Positions 7,271-13,871 of a stretch of 14,893 nt of DNA are shown one piece after another; position 1 is the first letter of the stretch; each line of letters starts with the position of its first letter. A program made the position numbers and the translations under genes. The notes under the pieces were generated by a model. That model was not told the DNA's origin and made no database searches. It saw only the letters and a list, made by a program, of their open reading frames with translations. This DNA comes from TMED27 sp037969235 (GTDB taxonomy: Bacteria > Pseudomonadota > Alphaproteobacteria > Micavibrionales > Micavibrionaceae), in NCBI GenBank assembly GCA_037969235.1, contig JBBKXA010000009.1, positions 1-14,893 on the forward strand, in the 5' to 3' direction.

Positions 7271-8143
7271 ATGACGAGCGCTAAAAACATCATCCACATC
7301 GTCTGCGGGCCAACGGCGAGCGGAAAATCGGCGCATGCTATGGATTTAGCACGCGCACAAAACGGCGTTATTATTAATTGCGATTCCATGCAAATTTATG
7401 ACGACCTCCCCATCCTTAGTGCCCAACCCAGCGCAGCCGAACGTGAAGAAATCCCGCATAAACTTTATGACACACTTCACCCCAATATTGTATGCAGCGC
7501 AGGAAACTGGCGCGAAATGGCTGTGCCCGTTATCAACACCATCTTAGAGAATAACCAAACGCCCGTTGTTTGCGGCGGAACAGGGCTCTACATCAAAGCC
7601 CTGATGGAGGGCCTCTCCCCCATGCCCGATATCCCCCAAGATATCCGCGCCCAAACCATTGCAAAATACGAAACAATGGGCGCGCAAAGTTTCTATGACG
7701 AACTTCGAGCCCGCGATCCGATCATGGCCGAACGTTTCCATGCCGGTCACAAAGCCCGCATAATCCGCGCCATGGAAGTGTTAGACGCCACAGGAAAATC
7801 ATTGGCGCAATGGCAAGAACTGCCCCGCACGCCGCCGCCGCCGCACTGGTCATTCCAAGTCCACAAAGCCATGCCAGAGCGCGAAATACTCTATAAACGT
7901 TGCAACCTACGTTTTGAATGGATGGTCGAAAACGGCGCACTCGAAGAAACTGCCGCCTTTGATAAACGCCTAAAAAGCGGTGAAGTCGCCGAAGGTGTGC
8001 CCTTAACCAAAGCTTTAGGCTTTGCCGAATTGCGCTCATACCTTCAAGGCGAAATACCCTTAGACGAAGCCATCACCCGCGCCCAAGGTATCACCCGTCG
8101 CTACGCCAAACGCCAAACAACATGGTTTAATAACCAACTATAA
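7271..8143 (+). CDS. miaA: tRNA dimethylallyltransferase MiaA
   Basis: MiaA transfers a dimethylallyl group to N6 of adenosine 37 in tRNAs that read U-initial codons. The 290-residue protein opens with the P-loop GPTASGKS (13-20), then NCDSMQIYDDLPILSAQPS (36-54) with the general base D38, IPHKLYDTLHP (61-71), VVCGGTGLYIKAL (99-111) and the C-terminal RRYAKRQTTWF. The tRNA-binding HKARIIRAMEVLDATGKS segment is also present. It is slightly short for the family, with no sign of truncation. No ribosome site precedes the ATG; the upstream 37 bases are AT-rich, with TATCTT and TATAAC just before it, so a leaderless or weakly initiated message is possible. It converges on the DUF4349 gene with 17 bases between stops and no visible hairpin terminator. 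Confidence 0.96.
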   Translation: MTSAKNIIHIVCGPTASGKSAHAMDLARAQNGVIINCDSMQIYDDLPILSAQPSAAEREEIPHKLYDTLHPNIVCSAGNWREMAVPVINTILENNQTPVVCGGTGLYIKALMEGLSPMPDIPQDIRAQTIAKYETMGAQSFYDELRARDPIMAERFHAGHKARIIRAMEVLDATGKSLAQWQELPRTPPPPHWSFQVHKAMPEREILYKRCNLRFEWMVENGALEETAAFDKRLKSGEVAEGVPLTKALGFAELRSYLQGEIPLDEAITRAQGITRRYAKRQTTWFNNQL

Positions 8144-8160
8144 GATTTTATAATCGTATA

Positions 8161-9153
8161 TTAGGTTTTGGCTTTTGTTTTTGGCGGACTTTTAGACTTC
8201 TTTGTTTCAACCGCAACAGCTTCAACCGTTTTTGTCTTTCGAAACGGATTCAAAGATTTTCTTGTACCAAACACAAAACCTATCGTTTTCACTACAAACC
8301 AAAAACCCAACACCCACACAGGAATCCAAGGTAGCACCCCACCGATAAATTGAATAACGCCTGACAGATTATTGACAAAACTTTGCCATGCTAATTTAAA
8401 ACTATTTTGTAAGTCATAATAGCGCACCTCAATATCGCGATACGGCACATTATAATATATTTGTACGCTCGCTTTGCCCGTGATTTTTGCTAAATGCCTT
8501 AGGCTTCCCTTGGCACTATCAAGCTGCTGGTTAACACGATTAAGCTCCCGCTCAATTTCCAGGATATCTTTTATATTATCCGCTTTAGGACTTTCAAGCA
8601 AAGCTAGCAAACGCAAATGAAGCGCTTCCAGATTTTTGATCTTTGCATCCGTGTCAATATATTGCAGCGTTTTATCGTCCGCACTCACACTGTGTGATTT
8701 TAAATCTCCATCACCTGTGCCTATAAAATCAAGGTAAGCAGGCAACTGATCCGGGGCAATGCTGGCAGTAATTACAGCAGAATATCGCGATTTCACGTTG
8801 GATTGTGTAATTTCACAACCTAACTCAAGGCATTTTTTAAAATCACGGTCATATCGCGCTTTTAAACCCTCGGGCTGTATGTCGATATTGAGCGAGTGGG
8901 ATTCTGCAATGCGCCGATCGCCAAACTGCGAACGATCTAACGCCATTTGCGATGGTGGCGTAGATGGAAGTTTTGCACCTATGGTTTGCCTATAGGATAA
9001 ATAACCTTTAGATGATGTAACGTTTGAGGCGATTTGTGAAAAATTATTTTCTGAGGAGGCACCATAGCCAACATCGCCCTGCACGCTTGTATCACTTTCA
9101 CGACAGCCAACAAGCATAAAACTTAGAATACAAACCAAAAATAAAATGCGCAT
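8161..9153 (-). CDS. DUF4349-type membrane-anchored lipoprotein
   Basis: The function is unknown. From the ATG at 9153 the protein has 330 residues. A short signal MRILFLVCILSFMLVGC gives a clear lipobox (LVGC, lipidated Cys17). A low-complexity Ser-rich stretch follows, then a conserved middle (about 83-235) with YIDTDAKIKNLEALHLRLL and ILEIERELNRVNQQLDSAKG predicted as a coiled coil (168-222). One or two hydrophobic segments lie near 265-296, and the tail is Lys/Pro-rich. This layout fits DUF4349. A longer frame to 9216 exists, but a good promoter (9188-9216) lies inside that extension and AGGA sits 8 bases before the 9153 ATG, so the short form is preferred. It stands alone on the minus strand between miaA and ilvB. 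Confidence 0.85.
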   Translation of the reverse strand: MRILFLVCILSFMLVGCRESDTSVQGDVGYGASSENNFSQIASNVTSSKGYLSYRQTIGAKLPSTPPSQMALDRSQFGDRRIAESHSLNIDIQPEGLKARYDRDFKKCLELGCEITQSNVKSRYSAVITASIAPDQLPAYLDFIGTGDGDLKSHSVSADDKTLQYIDTDAKIKNLEALHLRLLALLESPKADNIKDILEIERELNRVNQQLDSAKGSLRHLAKITGKASVQIYYNVPYRDIEVRYYDLQNSFKLAWQSFVNNLSGVIQFIGGVLPWIPVWVLGFWFVVKTIGFVFGTRKSLNPFRKTKTVEAVAVETKKSKSPPKTKAKT

Positions 9154-9187
9154 AATAAAAATCCTAAAATCTATAAAAAACATAAAT

Positions 9188-9216
9188 ATTGTAATCTTTG
9201 AAGCAAGTCTAATCAA
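9188..9216 (-). promoter_or_regulatory. Promoter for the DUF4349 lipoprotein gene
   Basis: On the minus strand TTGATT (9216-9211) and TACAAT (9193-9188) are separated by exactly 17 bases, predicting a start near 9181 and a leader of about 28 bases carrying AGGA before the ATG at 9153. A short dyad, AGTCT-5-AGACT (9206-9220), straddles the -35 and could be an operator, though five-base arms are weak evidence. Confidence 0.6.
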
Positions 9217-9267
9217 GACTATGCATTTTTATAATTTAATTACAAAGTGATAAAATAAAATGAACTA

Positions 9268-9297
9268 TTGTTATGTTTTATCTTTACATTATATAAT
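9268..9297 (+). promoter_or_regulatory. Candidate ilvB promoter with long leader
   Basis: TTGTTA (9268-9273) and a perfect TATAAT (9292-9297) are separated by 18 bases. The expected start is near 9304, which would give ilvB an untranslated leader of almost 290 bases. In such AT-rich DNA chance -10 matches are common, so the strength of this call rests on the paired -35. Confidence 0.5.
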
Positions 9298-9323
9298 AAT
9301 AATGCTCAAATAAATATAATACA

Positions 9324-9386
9324 AAACAGATACATTCACTCGTGAATATATAGACATTGTGGATGATAATTATAATGTATCTGTTT
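9324..9386. repeat. 13-bp perfect inverted repeat in the ilvB leader
   Basis: AAACAGATACATT at 9324-9336 is exactly reverse-complemented by AATGTATCTGTTT at 9374-9386, with a 37-base loop. Pairing stops abruptly at both ends. In RNA this would form a stem whose right arm overlaps codons 5-8 of the mini-ORF at 9363. As DNA it could be a pair of binding sites. Confidence 0.6.
9334..9347. promoter_or_regulatory. Operator-like 14-bp dyad
   Basis: ATTCAC and GTGAAT flank a 2-base centre, giving a compact dyad typical in size of a dimeric repressor site. It overlaps the left arm of the longer inverted repeat and lies just downstream of the candidate ilvB start point. The regulator, if any, is unknown. 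Confidence 0.3.
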
Positions 9387-9410
9387 AAAACCGTCTTTAA
9401 GAAATATTAA
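9363..9410 (+). CDS. Possible Ile-rich leader peptide upstream of ilvB
   Basis: This 15-codon ORF encodes MIIIMYLFKTVFKKY. Codons 2-4 are three consecutive isoleucines, and Leu and Val codons follow, which are the end products that ilv leader peptides sense in classical attenuation. Its position in a structured leader about 180 bases ahead of ilvB fits such a role. Against it: no ribosome site is visible (only TGTGG directly before the ATG), the Ile codons ATA ATT ATA are what AT-rich DNA yields by chance, and no convincing terminator follows. The 13-bp repeat arm covers codons 5-8 and the 9393-9422 hairpin covers the last codons, so ribosome position would affect folding. It is a candidate only. 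Confidence 0.35.
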   Translation: MIIIMYLFKTVFKKY

Positions 9411-9422
9411 TATTTTAAAGAC
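9393..9422 (+). repeat. Hairpin with 8-bp stem in the ilvB leader
   Basis: GTCTTTAA (9393-9400) pairs with TTAAAGAC (9415-9422). The 14-base loop region, AAATATTAATATTT at 9402-9415, is itself a perfect palindrome overlapping the stem. No T-run follows, so it does not look like an intrinsic terminator. It overlaps the end of the mini-ORF. Confidence 0.45.
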
Positions 9423-9591
9423 ACACTAAAATTTGTAAAAAGCGTCTGATCAAGGCTTGTTATTTTTCCTCCTTCAAAACAGGAAGTAACAAACACTTGA
9501 GAAGCGCTTTTATCATTTTGCACCCTTGGCACAGCCGTAAAAAACCGATAGAAAAGAAATTCGTAATATAAGCGATGAAGGATAAATAATT

Positions 9592-11391
9592 ATGGCCATA
9601 AAAACAGCCTCCACAAAGAAAAAATCCGATAAAAAAGGCGCGCAATCCAAAGAAATCAGCGGCGCAGAGATGGTGATTAAAGCCCTAATCGAACAAGGCG
9701 TAGAAGTTATTTTCGGCTATCCAGGCGGAGCAGTTCTGCCAATTTATGACGAAATTTTCAAAAACCAAGATAAAATCAGACATATCCTCGTGCGTCAAGA
9801 AGGCGGAGCGCTCCACGCCGCAGAAGGCTACGCACGCTCTACGGGTAAGGTCGGATGCGCACTCGTAACCTCTGGCCCAGGCGCAACCAACGCTGTAACA
9901 GGATTAACCGATGCCCTGCTGGATTCTATCCCACTGGTCTGCATCACTGGCCAAGTACCAACGTTTCTCATCGGCACAGATGCTTTCCAAGAAGCTGACA
10001 CCACGGGCATCACACGCCCTTGTACAAAACATAACTATCTCGCCGATAAAATTGATGATGTCTGTGATATGGTGCACGAGGCATTCCACGTCGCGCGTTC
10101 TGGTCGTCCCGGCCCTGTGGTCATCGACATCCCCAAAGATATCCAATTCGCCAAAGGCCAATATAAAACCGCCAAACCTATACAACAGCAGTTTTATTCT
10201 CCCAAAACTGATCCCGACATGCGCGCCATCGAAGCCGCAGTCGATTTAATCGCCAATGCCAAGCGCCCCGTATTTTATACAGGCGGCGGAGTCATCAATG
10301 CGGGGCCACAAGCCTCGAAACTTTTGCGCGAACTCGTGCAAAAAACAGGCTACCCCATCACCTCAACCCTCATGGGATTAGGCGCGTACCCCGCAAGCGA
10401 TCAACAATGGCTCGGCATGCTCGGCATGCATGGTACATTCGAAGCCAACTGGGCTATGCATGATTGTGATGTGATGATTTGCGTGGGCGCACGCTTTGAT
10501 GACCGCGTAACGGGGCGCACCGATAAATTCTCCCCAAATTCCAAAAAAATCCATATCGATATTGACGCCAGTTCGATCAATAAAAATATCCACGTTGATA
10601 TTCCTATCGTCGCCGATGCTGGCAAAGCGCTACAGGCTATGCTCGATATGTGGAAAAAGAAAAAATATAAACCCAATCAACCTGCTCTCAAAAGCTGGTG
10701 GGATAAAATCGAAAGCTGGCGAGCGAAAAACTGTCTGGCGTATAAAGCCGATGACAAAATTATCAAGCCGCAATACGCGCTTGAGCGTTTGCGCCATTAC
10801 ACGGAAGCTGATCGTCGCGACACTTACATTACGACCGAAGTCGGCCAGCATCAAATGTGGGCAGCGCAATTCCTCCCCTTTAATGAGCCTAATCGCTGGA
10901 TGACTTCGGGCGGCCTTGGTACTATGGGCTATGGTTTGCCCGCCGCCATTGGCACGCAAATCGCACATCCCGATGCGCTCGTCATAGATGTCGCAGGCGA
11001 AGCCTCGATCCTCATGAATATTCAGGAAATGTCATGCGCGGTACAATATAAAACGCCCGTAAAAATCTTCATCCTCAATAACCAATGGATGGGCATGGTA
11101 CGTCAATGGCAAGAGTTACTGCATGGTGAGCGCTATTCCAACAGCTACACCGAAAGCCTCCCCGACTTTGTCAAACTCGCCGAAGCCTATGGCGGCGTTG
11201 GTTTACGCGCCGAAACACCCGATGAGCTTGATGGTGTAATAGAAGAAATGTTAAAAACTGATCGCGTCACCATCGTCGATGTGCGCGTCGATCAAAAAGA
11301 AAACTGCTTCCCCATGATCCCTTCAGGCAAAGCGCATAATGAGATGATTTTATCACCCGACGCGGTGATGTTTGAAAAAGGGCATGTTTAG
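9592..11391 (+). CDS. ilvB: Acetolactate synthase large (catalytic) subunit
   Basis: This ThDP-dependent enzyme condenses two pyruvates, or pyruvate with 2-oxobutyrate, in the first common step of valine, leucine and isoleucine synthesis. A Lys-rich N-terminal extension (1-21) precedes the family core. The core has FGYPGGAVLPIYD (41-53), the catalytic glutamate E70 in RQEGGA, TSGPGATN, ITGQV, the DAFQEADTTGITRPCTKHN substrate segment, the central FAD-binding domain, and the C-terminal ThDP motif with GEAS (469-472) and N496-N497. The first acid of that motif is Glu rather than the textbook GDG; I recall this as common in alphaproteobacterial enzymes. C-terminal QWQELLHGERYS and NCFPMIPSGKAHNEM are typical. 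The length of 599 is normal. AAGGA lies 9 bases before the ATG. Its regulatory subunit gene is about 1.8 kb downstream rather than adjacent. Confidence 0.97.
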   Translation: MAIKTASTKKKSDKKGAQSKEISGAEMVIKALIEQGVEVIFGYPGGAVLPIYDEIFKNQDKIRHILVRQEGGALHAAEGYARSTGKVGCALVTSGPGATNAVTGLTDALLDSIPLVCITGQVPTFLIGTDAFQEADTTGITRPCTKHNYLADKIDDVCDMVHEAFHVARSGRPGPVVIDIPKDIQFAKGQYKTAKPIQQQFYSPKTDPDMRAIEAAVDLIANAKRPVFYTGGGVINAGPQASKLLRELVQKTGYPITSTLMGLGAYPASDQQWLGMLGMHGTFEANWAMHDCDVMICVGARFDDRVTGRTDKFSPNSKKIHIDIDASSINKNIHVDIPIVADAGKALQAMLDMWKKKKYKPNQPALKSWWDKIESWRAKNCLAYKADDKIIKPQYALERLRHYTEADRRDTYITTEVGQHQMWAAQFLPFNEPNRWMTSGGLGTMGYGLPAAIGTQIAHPDALVIDVAGEASILMNIQEMSCAVQYKTPVKIFILNNQWMGMVRQWQELLHGERYSNSYTESLPDFVKLAEAYGGVGLRAETPDELDGVIEEMLKTDRVTIVDVRVDQKENCFPMIPSGKAHNEMILSPDAVMFEKGHV

Positions 11392-11395
11392 AATA

Positions 11396-11674
11396 ATGCC
11401 TAAGGAAAATACTTCCCCAGCCCGTATTAGCCTTAAGAAATTCTTACTTATAAATGCGCTTATCATTTTCTGTATAGCTTGCATTTTTAAAAACATCACT
11501 TTTATATTTTATCCCAATATGATTATAGCTAGCATAATTATGCTGCCATTCATATTTTTTACGGTTTTTCTTGGCATAAAACATCGCGGCTCATGGACGT
11601 CTTTTGCTATGGTGATTATTACGTTTGTACTGTGGTTTTTATTAAACGGTCTTTTGCACGCATCACTACTTTAA
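11396..11674 (+). CDS. Small predicted membrane protein, unrecognised
   Basis: From the ATG at 11396 this gives 92 residues. The frame can also start at ATG 11384 or TTG 11372, both inside the ilvB end, so the true start is uncertain. An AAAAGGG (11376-11382) is usable, at long spacing, only for the 11396 start. The protein is very hydrophobic after a short polar N-terminus: three predicted helices near residues 17-34, 36-58 and 66-87, with a KHRG turn between the last two. Base use is clearly more AT-rich than in ilvB. I recognise no family. It could be read from the ilvB message. It ends 60 bases before the convergent exchanger-like gene. The coding call rests on hydrophobicity and tight spacing only. 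Confidence 0.55.
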   Translation: MPKENTSPARISLKKFLLINALIIFCIACIFKNITFIFYPNMIIASIIMLPFIFFTVFLGIKHRGSWTSFAMVIITFVLWFLLNGLLHASLL

Positions 11675-11734
11675 TTTCTCACTCAGACCGTGATCAAGCC
11701 ACAGCATGACGAATATTGTACGGGTTAAGAGTTT

Positions 11735-13132
11735 CTATCCCGCCGCAAATTGATCAAAATCCTGCGTGCTATTCGCCGAGATTGGGAAATCTTGCACCTT
11801 TTCCACCGCGCCATGTTGGTGCAAAACGCCGTTATGATCATCACCGGAGAGCGCGTAGGCCGCGCCGTAATAGGTGAGACAAGCCGCCAGTAATGCCGCG
11901 CCTTGTTTGCGGGTGATTTCCCCGCTTTTGTTGTTCAAGAGCGCGGTGAGTACAACGGCAGAAGCCACATAAGTGCCCCAATGGAGCAAACCTTCGGGAT
12001 TTGTAGGTTGTAGGCTTTGGGGTATATCCAGCGCAACACCGCCCCATAATTTAGATAGTCCCCCATATGCGGCAATCGACCCACCCACCAACAACGCATT
12101 GGCGGTGTTGCACCCCAGCAAAGTGCCAACCGCGACTGCGCTTTTCTTGGCTTTAGCAGCAATGATCGCAAACATGCCCTCAGGCATGGCGGTAAGGCCC
12201 GCGGTTAAAACTGCGCCCATGAATGTCTCGCTGACGCCGAGATGTTGCGCCCCATCCAGCACGTGATCGACAAGACCATGTGAAAGCGCCGCCATTGACA
12301 AAATCGCGGCACCCAATTCAGCCATATCACGCTTTGGGGTATGATGCGTCATGTCACCATGTGAATGTCCGCAAGAAGAATGACTAACATCTTGATGATC
12401 ATCAGCAGTGTTATGCGTATGGGAACACCCTGCACCAGACGGTCTGTTTTTAAAATAATGCCATCCCCCCCATAACATTATCGCGCCCATTACACTGCTT
12501 AATGCTGTTGAGGTATGCATATTAAAAGCCAGATAGGAAGCCACTGCCCCCGTCCCAGCGCCCATGGCTATCAGATTATAAGTCCAGCTTTCGCGATCCT
12601 TATTCAACGAAGCAAGCCCCGTGGTTGCCGCGGCTAAGCCCAATATGCCCCACGAATGCGCGGGCGCTCCGCCAATAATATTGGAAAAGGCCATATCCAC
12701 AGAACCCTTAAGCATGGCAAAACTTGAGACCAAAGCCTCCGCACCAGTATGAACTAACCCACCTAAAATACCAATTTTAGGGAGACTAAAATCTTTTTTA
12801 ATACCATAGCTTTCCAAACGATTGAGCGCCACCTCACCCGTTTTATACATCAAAAGCGCCGTACTCGCGCCATAAACCGTTAATGCCGAAGCGTGCGTTA
12901 TAGGCGAGAGATGCGCGCTGAGGTCTGGCGTAAAATATGCCGCCGCGGCGAGAGCAAATGATCCCGATATGTAAGTATAATCACCCGCCTTACTGAATAA
13001 ACGGCTTAATAAGCCTTTAGGCTTATGGTTATGCTCTTTATGATTATGATGCTCATGCTGCCCATGATCGCCATGGCTACAATCATGATTGTGCCCGTGA
13101 TGATGTTCATGATGATGTTCATTTTCACTCAT
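11735..13132 (-). CDS. His-rich membrane protein resembling CaCA cation exchangers
   Basis: From the ATG at 13132 this is 465 residues; an in-frame ATG at 13153 would add seven. The N-terminus is strikingly metal-binding in style, with 16 histidines between about residues 6 and 36 and one Cys. Two membrane halves follow. In the first, residues 125-166 (GAEALVSSFAMLKGSVD... NIIGG ...WGILG) resemble a CaCA alpha-1 repeat. In the second, 306-351 (TAMPEG ... VGTLLGCNTANALLVGG) resemble alpha-2, with the P-E and G-x-N-x-x-N signature. The segment before it (HGLVDHVLDGAQHLGVSE) also fits that fold. Between the halves lies a second His/Cys-rich loop (236-264, eight His and two Cys), where Na+/Ca2+ exchangers place their regulatory loop. 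About ten helices are expected. I infer divalent cation transport, perhaps Zn, Ni or Co. Homology is judged by eye and the substrate is a guess. The gene is inverted between ilvB and ilvN. Confidence 0.7.
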   Translation of the reverse strand: MSENEHHHEHHHGHNHDCSHGDHGQHEHHNHKEHNHKPKGLLSRLFSKAGDYTYISGSFALAAAAYFTPDLSAHLSPITHASALTVYGASTALLMYKTGEVALNRLESYGIKKDFSLPKIGILGGLVHTGAEALVSSFAMLKGSVDMAFSNIIGGAPAHSWGILGLAAATTGLASLNKDRESWTYNLIAMGAGTGAVASYLAFNMHTSTALSSVMGAIMLWGGWHYFKNRPSGAGCSHTHNTADDHQDVSHSSCGHSHGDMTHHTPKRDMAELGAAILSMAALSHGLVDHVLDGAQHLGVSETFMGAVLTAGLTAMPEGMFAIIAAKAKKSAVAVGTLLGCNTANALLVGGSIAAYGGLSKLWGGVALDIPQSLQPTNPEGLLHWGTYVASAVVLTALLNNKSGEITRKQGAALLAACLTYYGAAYALSGDDHNGVLHQHGAVEKVQDFPISANSTQDFDQFAAG

Positions 13133-13214
13133 TGCTCTTTTAAGCACATTCAAATCAAATATGCAAAAGAAAATTATTGTTTTCGCAATCGTACTTTTAC
13201 GCTATAAGCATAGT

Positions 13215-13781
13215 ATGAGCACCACACACAAAAATTCAAAATCCGTCTATGCCCCCTCATCTTTGCACGAAGGCATTGAATCCCACACACTCGCGATTAT
13301 CGTTAAAAATGAGCCTGGCGTTCTCTCGCGGGTTATCGGCTTTTTTACAGGGCGCGGATACAATATTGACTCACTCACCGTCGCCGAAACCGATCACGAA
13401 GAAAACACCTCACGCATCACAATCGTCTGTAGCGGAACGCCCGCCGTGATCGCGCAAATCAAAGCCGCCGTCCAACAACTTGTCCCCGTCAAGCGCGTGC
13501 GCGACCTCACCACATTCGGCCCCCATATCGAACGCGAATTGGCCTTAGTCAAAGTCGCTGGCAAAGGCGAACAACGCATCGAAGCCTTACGCATCGCCGA
13601 TGTTTTCCGCGCCAACCCCGTTGATTCCACACTTGAATCTTTCATATTCGAAATCACTGGCGCCAAACAAAAAGTCGATGCATTCATCGCACTCATGAAA
13701 CCTCTCGGCCTCGTAGACGTCAGCCGCACAGGCATCGCCGCAATCTCCCGCGGCGCCACCACCCATGACGATGTTGAATAA
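13215..13781 (+). CDS. ilvN: Acetolactate synthase small (regulatory) subunit
   Basis: This 188-residue subunit activates the large subunit and confers feedback inhibition, usually by valine. An ACT domain spans about 24-98, with SHTLAIIVKNEPGVLSRVIG, GRGYNIDSLTVAETD and the ITIVCSG strand. The C-terminal domain shows ERELALVKV, then RIEALRIADVFRAN, a TLESFIFEITG segment and VSRTGIAAISRG. The frame is open to an ATG at 13161, but the extra 18 residues are hydrophobic, unlike the family, so 13215 (MSTTHK) is preferred. No clear ribosome site precedes it. TATAAG at 13203-13208 ends seven bases ahead, so a leaderless transcript is possible, but no properly spaced -35 supports it. It diverges from the His-rich gene with an 82-base spacer and is followed by ilvC after 90 bases. 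Confidence 0.95.
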   Translation: MSTTHKNSKSVYAPSSLHEGIESHTLAIIVKNEPGVLSRVIGFFTGRGYNIDSLTVAETDHEENTSRITIVCSGTPAVIAQIKAAVQQLVPVKRVRDLTTFGPHIERELALVKVAGKGEQRIEALRIADVFRANPVDSTLESFIFEITGAKQKVDAFIALMKPLGLVDVSRTGIAAISRGATTHDDVE

Positions 13782-13796
13782 ATCATAAATTTTCCC

Positions 13797-13825
13797 TTGA
13801 TTATCGGGTGCTAACGCTGTTTTAT
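13797..13825 (+). promoter_or_regulatory. Weak candidate promoter for ilvC
   Basis: TTGATT (13797-13802) and TTTTAT (13820-13825) are 17 bases apart. The -10 matches only four of six consensus bases. A start near 13832 would leave a 40-base leader. ilvC could equally be read through from ilvN, since no terminator is visible in the 90-base gap. Confidence 0.22.
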
Positions 13826-13871
13826 GAATGTCGCTGTTATTGATAAAGCGCATCATACAAAAGGATTGAAA

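Larger units (their letters stand above)
9304..9591 (+). promoter_or_regulatory. Putative 5' leader of ilvB
   Basis: This AT-rich stretch (the gene-free interval is 9154-9591) lies between the candidate promoter and ilvB. It holds a 13-bp inverted repeat, a nested 14-bp dyad, an 8-bp hairpin and an Ile-rich mini-ORF, each listed separately. Near 9438-9471 a poor stem (AAGC with GCTT) is followed by TTATTTTT, which only loosely resembles an intrinsic terminator. A GC-containing palindrome AAGCGCTT occurs at 9502-9509. The ribosome site AAGGA (9578-9582) lies 9 bases before the ilvB ATG. I see no known riboswitch class. Confidence 0.4.

Noticed and set aside
9438..9471. AAGC...GCTT followed by TTATTTTT as an intrinsic terminator in the ilvB leader
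   Set aside because: Only four clean base pairs form and the inner positions mismatch; too weak to list as a terminator.
9526..9545. TTGGCAC upstream of ilvB, reminiscent of a sigma54 -24 element
   Set aside because: The bases at the -12 position are TAAAA rather than TTGC, so the second half of the site is missing.
9460..9645. 61-codon minus-strand frame overlapping the ilvB start
   Set aside because: It has no family resemblance, overlaps the ilvB start and ribosome site, and is likely noise in the AT-rich spacer.
10966..11000. GEAS instead of GDG in the acetolactate synthase ThDP motif
   Set aside because: At first sight a lost metal ligand, but I recall the same form in many alphaproteobacterial enzymes and the rest of the motif is intact, so it is not evidence of a dead enzyme.
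11646..11691. ACGGTCT / AGACCGT 7-bp inverted repeat at the end of the small membrane ORF
   Set aside because: The arms are short with a loop of more than 30 bases and no T-run; probably chance, not a terminator.
13824..13871. In-frame ATG 48 bases upstream of ilvC giving a longer N-terminus
   Set aside because: AAGGA six bases before 13872 marks the real start, and the extension lacks a ribosome site.
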